Assembly (NCBI GenBank): GCA_007844125.1
Contig: CM017567.1
Location: 297,511 to 361,510 of the forward strand
Origin: Sinonovacula constricta
Lineage: Eukaryota > Mollusca > Bivalvia > Cardiida > Solecurtidae
Direction of reading: 5' to 3'
DNA: 64,000 nt
Position numbers and translations under genes: made by a program. This document shows positions 37,758-49,762 of the stretch, in pieces. The notes beneath the pieces were generated by a model. That model did not search any database, was not told the DNA's origin, and saw only the letters and a list, made by a program, of their open reading frames with translations. How positions within the stretch are numbered: position 1 is the first letter of the stretch; every line of letters starts with the position of its first letter.

Positions 37758-38814
37758 TTTGCCGTAAACCCCGAAATACACAAAATTTACAAGACAATAA
37801 TCTTATATTTACACAAAACAACACATCCCAATCGCTTTTTTAGGAAAAGAAACCTTTTGGAAAGCAGACAGGCCTTCAGTTGCAAATAAAACCTCTTTTG
37901 AAAACCTTATATTATAGCTGGGACAACAGTTACAGCCACTAACATCCGATAACAGTAAACCGGATTCGACCAAATAAACTGAGTTTAAATTTATCTACTA
38001 CCTATTACACCCCTGTGATCTGAAGCTAAAAGTCCCGAGTGCGCCATTCTCTCTGAATGCGTACAGAAGCGACCGAGGTGCTAAGATGGCTTGCCACACT
38101 TACAGGATCATTCAGACATTTTTTTTTAAATTGAGGCTTTTAAAATAACATGTTCATTGGACTTTTCTGAATATATGTTTTATATTGTTTGCTATATCAT
38201 AAACTTAATAATGATAGTTTGAGCAAATCCGATAAATGTGAAATAATAACGCCGTTCCGTCGGACCTGTATGTCGTAACGTCGGAATGGAGTCGTCCTTC
38301 GCGTTGAGGCACCATCTTGTTCATGTAAATTTGGAGGTGGATATTTTTTTCGATATCATTGTCCTTTTGAATAGATTTCCATTGCACTAAAGCTGTTTTC
38401 ACACACCATACAGAATTCATTGCACTGTACAATTGTCGATAACAATATAAGAACAAAAGCAATTATAAATTGAAGAGTCACCCTGTTCGGAAAATCCGTA
38501 ATGTTTACGTTTAATTTGGCAGCCCTTGTCATTTATCGAATATTTTATCATAAAGCTCCGTTTAAAGTGTTTTTCAACTCTTGGTATTTAAGGTCTTTTC
38601 TACATTCTGAACTATACGGAAAAATCCGAACAGTATTAAGAGTTCAAATTGTTAACACCACCAGTGGTAATGGTGTCTGTTAACTAGCAAATTTAAAGAA
38701 ACTGAAAACTGCTCGATAATGTACTTAGTGTTTGCCCTTTCCTGAAATGATCGATGTTGCCTGGAAGTCAACAATGTTTACCATTTCTTAGAGTATGATA
38801 GACTTTGTTGCTTT

Positions 38815-39027
38815 TGAAATACGTCGCAGTGACAAATTGTGACCATTATAGCGACGTCCAGCTCATTTGGTGGCGGAAGAACTCAGACAAAATGTCTGGG
38901 TAAAACCACCAATGCACCGCAGGTCAGCTGGAAGACCTTCTCACATTAAATCTCTCGGCTCGAACGGGATCCGAACACAGTCAGTGAGAGGCTAAACAGA
39001 CAGAGGAGTTACACATCTGTGCCTTTG
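38815..39027 (-). mobile_element. tRNA-derived SINE in duplication copy 2
   Basis: This is the duplicated counterpart of the SINE at 34883-35095. The single mismatch noticed between the two 3.9-kb copies (T at 39025) falls at its head end. Confidence 0.75.
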
Positions 39028-41462
39028 TGTAAACGGCTCATTTTTATTATTATAAAACCATCTGTACGAATATACTAATGTTATAGATTCAATGGTTGTG
39101 TCATTTGAAATTTGTTTTAGTTAACGGTCGTCTTCTGAAAATGTTTTATTACAATTATTATTTTTTTGTTTGGCTATCTACCTTTTGTAGGCAGTGAAAC
39201 ATTTTAAATCCCATGTTTTAAATTTATACTTCATAAACACATTGATATATTAAAGGGCGCTTATAAATATGTCTTAAAGCAAACTTGTATACAAAGTGTT
39301 TCTTTCAGTATGTTCACCATCTAGGTATGTTAATTTTCATAATTGCATAATAATGTCGTTTCTTAAAAGTTTTGCTTCATTGGTCCATTACGCGTTATCT
39401 TAGTTCGGCAACGCAGTTTGTATCTTTATCCACCCATCTTAAAGTACTTTAGTAATCCTACGGTTTGCTAGCCCTAAACGCCATTACGCAACATTTATGA
39501 AAAAAGATTTACTCTTTAATTAATATGATAGTTTCTAAGATCGGTCGAACATTTGAAAATGCATTTGTTTAATGTATGCGACAGTCAGCCATGCGCGACT
39601 ACGTACATAAACAAACATAATTTTATTGCGCTTTATCGTCTTTACGTTTGTTTCTTAACCAAAAATGTAAATAAAATATCCCAGGAAAGTGAGACAACTA
39701 ACAGCAAACACCTGCATCGAAGTTAAAACATAAAAAGCACTTATGTACATGAATTATATTTCTTATTATAATACATTATCAGCATATATACAATACGTAC
39801 AGTAGGTAAAAACCTAGGCAATTTAAAAGTTACAAGCGAGAGACAAGTTTGAAATAATACAGCACAAGTGATAATAATGTAATGACGTCATGGGATAAAA
39901 ATGCAATGATATCACATGTTAGAAGTTTCAAATCAACGAATTTTAGGAAAAAACCCGGACAAAACAAAATGTAATATTGTGAAGTGATTATATGTTATTT
40001 TTAATGCAATGTTTATTAATAGTTGAAGAACTTTTTTTATACCATCTTGTTTGTTTATAGAGTCAACACTATATTATATCTTTCCATATCTATTAATAGA
40101 AGACCACCAACATCAATGTTAACATTATACTTTTACAAATTAAACAGTAAATGGTAGGCATGCAAACATTTCTATAAATAAACCATATCCACCACGGTTT
40201 CCATGCACTGTTAACATTAAACATTTGGGAATTATTTTTCTTGTTAAAGATACTTAATTGAAGTAAATTTTTATTTTCCACCCTATAGTTGGATTTGAAA
40301 CATAAACAAAGTACTTAATGTATTATGATGACATAAGTGTTGATATCTATTTAAGAAGTGTTTTGTATGTTTTATGTTTAATTGCTTTAGGTGGGTTTTT
40401 AAGAGCTTTGCTAGATTTTATATGATAAACAGTTCTCCCACTTCCGCAAGATTGTTTTCATTTATGCAACAAATATATCATTTTTCTGTTTTAAATATTT
40501 TTTTCTTTTCAAAAAAAATCAAACTACGCGTAGTTTTTAAAACACGTGTGACGTCATAAACATTATCAACATGAATTTATTAGCAAGTAAACTTTAAACA
40601 CACAACATTAGGTACATTATTTCTTCTTTTGTTACAAAGGAAAACGAGTGTTGGATCTTTTTTAATAATCTGTTAATTGTTAAAAACAGTCCCGAAATAA
40701 CAATATAGTAATTTATTTAAGGTTTCAACATATACTCAAGGTACCATATGACTTGCATAACATGTGCTCACGTTGTTTGAATCTCATTTGCTGTAAACAT
40801 AATGATAGTTTTTTTACATGTATTTACTAAATTGGTTACAATTTTCTTATCTTCCTTTCAGCTAATAAATATGTTTATGTTATTTTTATTTCTAACTTTA
40901 TAACCTTTGTATAAACTTGATACAGTACTTGATCCATAAGGCAATCAAAAAGTAATAAATAGAGTTGCCTCTTCTAAAATACATTAATTTGAACTGCGTA
41001 CGCTTAACAAATAGTAATATAATCGTTGAGTTATAGTTAATTTAAAGACATGTTGTTGAGAAATAAAACGGCTAAAAAGAAGTTCAACCTGATTACCAGG
41101 AAACACTAACAATTAACCATGTTTTAGTACCTTGAATTGACTTAAACCATGTTCAATAAGAGTTTTTAATGTTAATAACACGAGCGCGACATTTTAGCTC
41201 AATGTCCCATTTCAAACATGTTTCTTCCTTAACGGAATTGGTATCTTCTAATAAGTTACAATTTTAAACGTACATTATCATACATAAACCTGTTTCAATT
41301 ATAATTCGCATTATAAAACTTATACAGTTTTAGTTTTTCTACATTTACATATTTTAAGTATAACCTAGTTATACTTTATTTACGTTGAACCTTATCTATT
41401 CTGTGCTGTATCAAGTGACTGTGTGCCGTTTTCTTTCTTTTCTTTTGTTGTTGAAATAATCG

Positions 41463-41689
41463 CAGCGACCACTTATGATCATTTTAGCGACGTCCAGCTA
41501 TTTTGGTGAAGGAAGACCCCAAGGGAATGTCTGGGTATAACCACCGGTGCATCGTAGGTCAGCTGGAAGACATTCCCACACGGAGTCCTGCGCATTGAAT
41601 CGTACTCGAACCCACCCAGTGAGAGGCTAAGCAGTCAGAGGAGTTACAAGTCTTTGACTCTACCACTACACCACAGGCGCCCATGACGG
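41463..41689 (-). mobile_element. tRNA-derived SINE in duplication copy 2
   Basis: This is the duplicated counterpart of the SINE at 37531-37757, identical in all stretches compared. Confidence 0.8.
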
Positions 41690-41932
41690 TTTGCCGTAAA
41701 CCCCGAAATACACAAAATTTACAAGACAATAATCTTATATTTACACAAAACAACACATCAAAATCAATGCAAGTTTGAAAAGATTCCCTTCACATAATAA
41801 TCGCATAATCGGTTTTCGGAATGATCAGGACAACTCATACCTGTAACAGTAAACACGATAATGATAATGATGTACGGATGATTTTTAAAAGGCAACACCA
41901 TAGAACTGAAACCTATTTTTAACATTTTAATG

Positions 41933-42538
41933 TCACAGTGAGTACACGTGGTAACCATCGTCCTAAATTAGTTAGAAATATTAATTAAAGTCCCCCATTG
42001 TTAGCTTAAAATAATTTTTATCATGGTTGGCTTTATAAATGAAACATTCTTTAAATAAATCAATATTACAATGTCAACCTACAACGATAGACAAATTGGT
42101 AACATGTAAGCAACTACCATAGACTTACTTTTAATGTAGCAAATAAATTTAAGGAAACACAATAAACCGCCAGTGTAGCTCGCCTGTACCTTCTTTATCT
42201 ATTCAATGAATCATTAAGAAATATTTCTTGTAAACTAGCTCTTAAGAAACTCTATACACACATACACACGTAAATGCATACAAACTAATTATAGTGCTTG
42301 TTGTTATTCAAGTGTACAGTTTACTGGTTCATTACTGCACCATCTGTCAACGCCGGCTTATTTAAATTAAAACAATACAGAACAATGGAAAATTAGTTGC
42401 CTCAAATAATGAAAACAGAGAATACAATCGATAATATTCACTCCCATATAGTTTTTACCTGTTTCGTTGCTCCATGATTGCTTCCGCTTTGATGCTTTGA
42501 TGCTGAATGACTTTTCTTGTTCGCCATGAATTGTCAAC
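41933..42538 (-). CDS. Candidate two-exon coding segment, unknown product
   Basis: On the minus strand, 42527-42459 reads MANKKSHSASKHQSGSNHGA then TKQ and ends CAG|GTAAAA, a good donor in phase 0. An acceptor-like TATATTTGCCTAG lies at 42539, so the exon may be internal. After a 496-bp intron, the acceptor TTTCTAACTAATTTAG with a CTAAC branch-like site leads into DDGYHVYSL and a TGA (41962-41933). A second phase (phase 1) is also open across both exons, so the frame is uncertain. No domain was recognised. The YHVYSL ending resembles a tyrosine-based signalling tail, which is speculation. The segment lies 170 bp outside the 3.9-kb duplication. Confidence 0.3.
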
Positions 42539-43356
42539 CTAGGCAAATATACTTCAGAACTGTCAGTTGTTTAAAATGTTATCTCGATGTCAACATTTAA
42601 CACGTTCCGAAGGAATAGTAAGTGTGTTAGAGATTGGCAGTGTCATTGTGTGACTGAAAGAAGTTTAACCCTCAAGGCCAAAGTTTATATTCAAGGTCAT
42701 TGCTTCTTTGTGGACACATGTCAATTTCAGCGACTTTTTTTGCTATTTCTATGTTTGTAGTTATATAACGTTGTGTTAAATAAAAGGAAGCATTTTCCGG
42801 CGTATAGTTAAAGAAATAAAATCCATTTTTCTTTTATCATATTTGCATTACTGTACATTTATTAAAGGGAGACAACAGCGTCAACCTTTTTATACACTTT
42901 CCCGAATTATCCCTCTTTTATTAAGGACGCGAATGAATCACAGATGATAGTATTTGTTTTTTCATTGCTAAATACAATATCTTAGTAAATTAATAAATTA
43001 ACTAAGCTTTAGGAAATATGTTTTTATGCAATGGTATTCATTCATAATTGATAATTAAACTATAAACTACAGGGGTTCATGCCAAAAACAAACCGATAGT
43101 TAATGAGCTGTACCTAAGTTATATCGCAGATTAAAAAGCGAAAACACGTTTACGATTGGAAAATTAACGTTGTTTATAGTGTTCGTAATTCAGATTTCAC
43201 TACGTCCTACAACCTTCGTGAATAATATTATTATCTGATCTCGAAACCGTGATATATTGGACGTTAGATCACGGAAACTTAAAATCTTTTTCATAAATAT
43301 AAAGTAACGTTAAAAGGTATAGTGGAATGTAGGTAGCATACTGCTTTTAGTTTAAA

Positions 43357-43503
43357 ATGTATCTGACATTGATTTTTGTTGTGGCATTTTTATTCTTGTC
43401 TTTCCACACCGGAGTTATCCGTCAGAAGAACAATTTTAAAATATTGTATTTATTAACCAAGACTTTACTGAGTGCTTCCTTGAACTCGGATAGTGTACTA
43501 TAA
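43357..43503 (+). CDS. Candidate short secreted peptide (48 residues)
   Basis: An ATG at 43357 starts a 48-codon frame. Its first 19 residues, MYLTLIFVVAFLFLSFHTG, are a good signal peptide: a short n-region, a long hydrophobic core and small residues before the cut. The rest is basic at first (VIRQKNNFKILYLLTK) and then polar. There are no cysteines. Alternatively it is the first exon of a longer secreted protein, though no strong donor follows. A chance AT-rich frame remains quite possible. Confidence 0.25.
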   Translation: MYLTLIFVVAFLFLSFHTGVIRQKNNFKILYLLTKTLLSASLNSDSVL

Positions 43504-44689
43504 TATATAACAAATATTTTTTATGCTATAATTTACAGTCACTTATGCAAATTTCAATTATATCTGTATATATTTATATTAATGATTGTTTTCTGTACTA
43601 TATTTCCCATTAGGCCTCGTACGTAACAAAACAAAACTGCTCTCTTTGAGGTTTAATTGTCGTTTATTCTCGTTTTATTTGCTGCTTCTTTATTAATGTT
43701 AAGAGTTTCACCCAAGTGGTTGCATGTTCATATCACTTAAAATCGAATACGTATAAGAAAGAACAATAGATTCTAGTCACAGGAGACATGTTTGTGTTAC
43801 ATTTGGCTTACACAGAAGAAAGAATATCGATAGTCTCTTGAAGTAAAAACAGCAATGTAACGTTGGATAATTATTTCACATTTATTTTATACCTAGTTAG
43901 ATACTCCAAGCAGCGGGCAAAGCATAGCTTATAGACAGACATTTTAGTTTAAACACATATTGTAAAAGATACAATGAATAAAATGCATACATTGAATATA
44001 CACTATGTATCAACGTTATCAGACACCCGATGTATAGATGTCCTTTTTGGAAAAATAATAATATGGTGCATAGCTTCTTTGGTTTTGGGCGTGAATTGTG
44101 CAATTAGTTGAATTGTTTATACCATACATAACGTGTTTCTTAAATAAACACTATACAATTAACATCTGTTTTTATAAGTGTAACTACACTTGTATTCCCT
44201 AAATATATTAATAAAAAAATGTAACGTGTATATTATAGTAGTAGATTAAAAGTAACCTTCGCATCCATCCATTGTAATTTTCATACTATTTGCATACTAT
44301 GTATGCCTACACCTCTTCATGTGAAAAGCTTTAATCAAATATATACATAAATGTACATGTTTGTTTATATCTATTACAAATATTATGTCAAAATCACGTA
44401 TTGATATATTGATATATGTAAAGTCCCATTACCATATGAAGACACATTTCCTATTCATAGGATTACTTTATGTACACTATGTTAATGAGTTCTGCTTTTT
44501 TTGTTGTCAAAATCGTCAACACACTTATAAACGTTATCTTTCCCTCTCGGTTCCTTTGAGAAATAACAATGTTATATTTATGGAAGGTTTCAAAACCAAA
44601 CTAAAAAGCTAATTGAAACAACAAACGCTGCGAGTTCTGCGTTTTCACCAGGGTTTTGTAGAAGATTGATACTAAACCGTAATTTATCT

Positions 44690-47310
44690 TCAGGAAGAAT
44701 CATTCAACGTGGAATAGTTGTTGTCTTCTTGCCTTCTGCATGATAGATGTTCGTAATTGTCCGCATCGCCTGAAATTGATAGAAGTTAAACATATTTTAA
44801 AAACACAATTTATAATAATTATTTTTCTCGTTAATTCACTAGTAACATACTAACATATTGAGTCGCTGTAAATCAAATATCGGAATCAACTGTATCATAT
44901 TTGACATGAACAGAAGTGTGCGTTGTATAAAAAACATATATTAAAATCGTTAAACGTTCTAATCATTAAATTTCTGTTCTCTTCATCTCCATAAAAAACA
45001 AAAGGAAAAACATCAATAACATTACCGTTGTCCAGGTTTAACGTGTTTACGTAGCTGACATTTGGAATGGAGACTTCTGGAGTTTGCATCAGGGTTTTCC
45101 TGTAGCAAGAGCAATAAAAAGGGATTTCGTCTCTCTCTAAATACGAAATGTTTCAATAACAAAATATCGAATAAGTCAGCTAAATAAAGAAATTTAAAGC
45201 AACATGACACATTTAAATTATTTTCTAGAAGTTTTTGTTTAAAGAGCGGTTATAATAATTTTTTTTATGAAACTGGGTTACAATGTTACATACCGTTTAC
45301 GAATGAAGGCATTGATTGAGCATGTAGAGATTATTCCAATGACAATACCGATGAGAAACGTTCCAATGGCAATTCCGGTAACAACTCCCTGTTCCAAACA
45401 TCCATCAAGTGAACACTCTTTAGTCGATTGGCTGGTACTTGGGCCGGACAATGGTGTGGTAGATCTAAGGCAATCGTTGTGACATTGGTTACAATTTTTA
45501 TTGCCTAGGTAATACCCAAACACGCAAGAGCTACACATTGAGGATGTCGTACACTCCAGACATGGGTAGCTGCATTTATGACAAATGCCATTGCTTAGGT
45601 AGTATCCAGACATGCACGTTGTACACGACGCAATAGAGATACAGTCGAGACAAGATCTGTTACAATGATTACAGTAATCCTCATCTAGATAATATCCAGA
45701 TAAACATGAAGTGCACGACGACGATGAATTACAGTCACGACACGGTCTGCTGCATTTGTTACAGTTATCATTGTTCAGGAAATATCCGGAAGTGCACGAT
45801 GTACAAGACGATTGTGATATACAACTGCTACATCCATTGCTACATTGGTTACAGTTGCCATTGTTCAGGAAATATCCAGAAGTGCACGACGTACAAGACG
45901 ATGGGGATGTACAACTGCTACATCCATTGCTACATTGGTTACAGTTGCCATTGTTCAGAAAATATCCAGAAGTGCACGACGTACAAGACGATTGTGATAT
46001 ACAACTGCTACATCCATTGCTACATCGAGTACAGTTGCCATTGTTCAGAAAATATCCAGAAGTGCACGACGTACAAGACGATTGTGATATACAACTGATA
46101 CATCCATTGCTACATTGTTCACAATAACCTTTACCTAGGAAATATCCTGACGTGCATGCAGTACAAGATGACAAGGATGTACACCTGCTACAGCCGATGC
46201 CACATTGGTCGCAGAAGCCACTGCTTAGGTAAGTTCCAGACGTGCACGACGTACAGGACGATGGTGATATACAACTGCTACACCCATTGCTACATCGGTT
46301 GCAATAACCATTGTTTAGATAGTATCCGAATTGACATGAGATACACGAGGTTGATGAGGCACACCTATTACACCCATTGCCACATTGTCTACAGCTTCCA
46401 TTGTTTAAGTGATATCCCAGCGAACAAGATGTACAGTACAATTCTGTGTAACATTCAGAACACGGGTCATTACATCGGAAACAAGAGCCATTACTCAAGT
46501 AATATCCCCTGTAACATCTAGTACATGACGATGGTGAGGTACACTCTTCGCAACCACTGCTACATGCGTAACAAGATCCATCGATTAGAGAATATTCATA
46601 CCTACATTCCGTACATAAGGATGGTGAGGTACATTTGTCACACGATTTACTACATAACTCACACCTGCCGTTGTTAGGGTAATATCCTTCTAAACACCAT
46701 GTACAGAACTCTGGTGATGTGCAGGTGCGACACTGTGGGTCGCTACATGGTTTACAACTGCCATTATCAAGATAATAGCCATATGTACACGAGGTACAGC
46801 TCGTTGCCGACGTACACTTCCGGCAGGAGCTGCTACACCTGTAACAAATGCCATTGATTTGGTAATGAGCGTGATGACAGAAGGTACAGTATGATTCTGA
46901 AGAGCATCTGAAACAGTTGCTGGCACATTCAGCGCAGTATCCATTTTTCTTGAAGTATCCGGATGCACACGAAAGACAAGATGATGAGGTACAGTTAAGA
47001 CATTTGTTGCTGCACTGGTAACACTGGCTATTATTCAGGTAATATCCGGTTGTGCATGAGGTACATGATGTTGGCGATGTACATGTGACACAGCCATCTT
47101 TGATACATAAGTAACAGTAACCATTGTTCAGATAATATACTGAACTACACGAAGAACAGGACGATTGTGATGTGCACTCCCGACAACCATCGCTGCATGG
47201 ATAACAGAGTTTGTCTTTTGTGTCGAGAAAGTATCCATTAACACAGCTGTCACACTTTTCATCGCTGACATCGCACTGGCGACAATTCAGCGGACAGGAT
47301 GAGCAGCTTC
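44690..47310 (-). CDS. Cysteine-rich furin-like-repeat transmembrane receptor with ITAM-like tail (5' exon missing)
   Basis: Three exons are visible. Exon 47310-45294 follows the acceptor GTTTCTTGCAG and ends CGTAAACG|GTATGT. Exon 45099-45026 follows TTGCTCTTGCTACAG and ends GACAACG|GTAATG. Exon 44769-44690 follows TCTATCAATTTCAG and ends in TGA. Phases agree at both joins. The large exon encodes about 20 units of 30 residues, each close to C-x2-C-x5-C-x2-C-x2-GYYLNNGxC-x2-C, like furin-like (FU) repeats. A spacer and one transmembrane helix follow (GVVTGIAIGTFLIGIVIGII), then basic FIRKR, so the repeats are extracellular. The small exons add a tail ending NYEHL-SCRRQEDNN-YSTL-NDSS, an ITAM-like pair of YxxL motifs nine residues apart. 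The reading frame before 47310 has no ATG and a signal peptide is absent, so at least one 5' exon is missing. Role as a phagocytic or immune signalling receptor is inferred. Confidence 0.85.
45749..46108 (-). repeat. Four nearly identical 90-bp coding repeats
   Basis: Within the receptor exon four consecutive 90-bp blocks, coding SNGCSSCISQSSCTSCTSGY followed by FLNNGNCNQC or close variants, differ by only a few bases. The other units are much more diverged. This points to recent unequal exchange or slippage in this part of the ectodomain. The long plus-strand frames here (45706-46127) exist only because of this periodicity. Confidence 0.85.
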
Positions 47311-47326
47311 CTGCAAGAAACACCAC

Positions 47327-48990
47327 ACTCGAGTTTAAAATATATATATAACTTTTAAAGACGTGTTTTGTAACGATCAGTAATTAAATTTCGACATTAC
47401 CTTTTCAATATAGCATTTTAGCTGCATTTATCTTTTATTAAGCAAACACCGATCTTTGTTGCTTTCTACGTCAATTGTTAAAGTGGCCAGTATCCCATAA
47501 TTCTGTGTAATTCTGTCACGTGATTATCATGGACAACTGTAAGTGTTACGTCATAAGCTTGCCGTTTTCCTATAGTCAGCCATCTGTATTTTTGTCTTTT
47601 GCTTTTTGATAAATTGTACCCATGACAATCAAGCTAAATTGAAGTTACTTCTGCTGTGTCTTGTTCTTAGCTGTTATACAGTTCATAGCTGTTATAACAG
47701 AAAGCTTTTGAGCAAAAATGTTTTAAACTAGGAATTGCATAATCACTTTTGCCACTGTGTGCTGAACTTGTGGTAATTATTTTAAGGCACAAAATGTTCT
47801 CGCATATAGTGTGTAGAAAGGCGATTATTTTACAAATATGGCGTAGAGCGAGGTGTTCCATTCTAGATTGCACTGGTATTCTTTTATCAATTTACAATGT
47901 CCTCTTCTAATGAGTACGCTAACTTTAATATCCAGCGCAAATCGAAAAAACAAAACATTCCGAGTAGTATGTGTGTTTTCTTTTTCAAATCTTAATTCTA
48001 ACTACGGTACAAAATACAAAAAGGTTGTGCCCAGAACATGCATAATCATATTGACATTATATTAAGTACATAACTACTTGTTTACGATCTGTTGGGAAAG
48101 GTAACTTTTGATACAACAACTTTCTTTAGTAACGAATGGGCCATTTCGTTATAAATCAAATGCAGTAAATTAAAACTAACTAAAATACACTCCGATACAT
48201 GTCCGTGTTTTGTCTGTTTTGGACTACCCATTTTTTGTCTAAAAATTACAGTTAATTCCATTAAAAATGTACATAGACAGATGTATTATAATGTAAGTGT
48301 GCTCAAATATTTGAGCAGAGCATTAACTTTGCGCAATGGTTATCTTACCGTTGCATTTCTTAAAATAAAATGCGAAATTATGTAAAGATAACGATGTTTA
48401 TCAATGCACGGTTGGGGGCTATATGAGTAATAAATACTTAAGACTTGAACATAGACCAAATTCCTCTGATTTACATGTAATGCATGGTTTTATAATTGCT
48501 TTATAAATCAAGTCAGTTTCTATAGTCACATTATATTTAATACTTAATTATTTAAAGTAATTTTTGTTTCCATTGTGTACATTGACTTTGTCAGTATTCA
48601 TCGCAAATGTTTAAATGAAAACAGTTCTTAAAATGCATGCAAATATTCCGTAGCTACCCTTCAAATGTACTTAACTATTAATACTAGCAGGCAAGTCAAT
48701 GCAAACTGCATTATAAAACTTCTTGCTTATATAACGCCGTCTTTCTAAAATAGAAAAGAAAATCACACAACAAAAACAGTTCCTTTTACGTCACTCAATT
48801 AACATGGTCAAGAAGCTAAACTTTAAGACATACTTCTGCAATGATACACAGAATTGTGCTACACGAAGTCCATGGTAAGCTAAAAAAATATACAAAGTCT
48901 TTGCATCCACCAGATTTTGCTTACTATATATACAGTTCTGGAACCGTAACATTTGTCACACAATAGGATTTACGTACGGTACGATTTCGT
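47327..48990. other. Upstream region of the receptor gene, no exon identified
   Basis: The missing signal-peptide exon should lie on the minus strand here or beyond. No ATG-led hydrophobic segment ending with a phase-1 donor was convincing. A CACGTG E-box (about 47517) and a TTACGTCA CRE-like site (about 47547) are present, but their relevance is unknown. Confidence 0.4.
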
Positions 48991-49165
48991 TCGATGTACG
49001 ATACCATGAGCGTATTTTACACGATACCATACACGTTATGGATCAATACCATACCCGATATACATTACGATAGAAAATCTACACGTTACGATGCGATACG
49101 GTGTACGCTTCAATACAACAGACTGTACGGTTCCCGTTTACGTCACGTTACACGAAGTACCATGG
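48960..49165. repeat. Low-complexity TACGATAC-rich stretch
   Basis: Variants of TACGATACC, TACACGTTA and ACGATACG recur irregularly across about 200 bases, suggesting a decayed short-period repeat. The open frame through it is not supported as a gene. Confidence 0.45.
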
Positions 49166-49762
49166 CAAATCCGGCATGTTGTTTAAGTAAGGGTTCAACT
49201 CAGCCTATTTATACTGTATTAACCGGTTTAGTCTAATCGTTTTGCCCCAAGCGGCCCACTTCCAGCTCATGTAGGCGTAATGTTTTCACACCTTTCAAAT
49301 GAGACAATTCAACTATTTCCTTCTAAATGGTAAAATGTGTAGGCAAATGATAAGTAAGTGAAGCCAATATGATACCCTGCTTAAACATTGAACATCTAAA
49401 TTTGTAATTTACTAACATTCTTACACCACTCTTCTATACACTTATATTCCAATTTTCTACCCCTATTCCCTGCATCCGTATCTGCGTTTTACTGAAGTAA
49501 AATTTCATAGCCAGAGGATGTGTGCTGAGATCTTCATACATTTACGACATGTCTTTAGACGGGATTCATATGTTGTGCACTGCAGCTAAATGGCCACATA
49601 CGTTCACACTGCCCGTCTATTTTGAATAAAAAACGCGGTGTCATAAAAGTGGCAATCTGTGTGAGGGCTTATAAACGCTCACGTGATTTGTAGGTACATG
49701 TACTAAATAACCTACATAAATGTGCTAGCTGCTAGAAAATAAAAACCATCAGAAACATATCA

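Larger units (their letters stand above)
33897..37828 (+). repeat. 3,932-bp tandem duplication, copy 1
   Basis: Copy 1 matches copy 2 (37829-41760) base for base at an offset of 3,932 wherever compared, with one mismatch noticed (G at 35093, T at 39025). Similarity begins abruptly at CAATCGC and stops abruptly at AACACATC. No gene was recognised inside; all open frames are under 90 codons and duplicated exactly. It contains two SINE copies. Confidence 0.95.
37829..41760 (+). repeat. 3,932-bp tandem duplication, copy 2
   Basis: This is the second head-to-tail copy. The junction reads AACACATC then CC then AATCGC. Compared with the outer flanks (ATATCAATCGC on the left, ACACATCAAAATC on the right) there are one or two extra C bases and no longer homology, as expected of an end-joining event. 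A misassembly of two haplotypes is the main alternative. Confidence 0.95.

Noticed and set aside
34273..41756. Paired open frames of identical sequence (34273/38205, 36161/40093, 37627/41559 and others)
   Set aside because: Identity comes from the 3.9-kb duplication; none has domain or splice support, and the 37627 frame lies largely in a SINE.
41764..41958. Minus-strand frame with a hydrophobic HPYIIIIIVFTVTG segment, considered as the signal-peptide exon of the receptor
   Set aside because: It has a phase-1 donor, as the receptor would need, but it lies downstream of the receptor on that strand, so it cannot be its first exon.
45706..46521. Long plus-strand frames (121-138 codons) rich in Tyr/His/Cys or Leu/His
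   Set aside because: They are antisense to the receptor exon and exist because of its 90-bp periodicity; the minus frame has clear domain, splice and transmembrane evidence.
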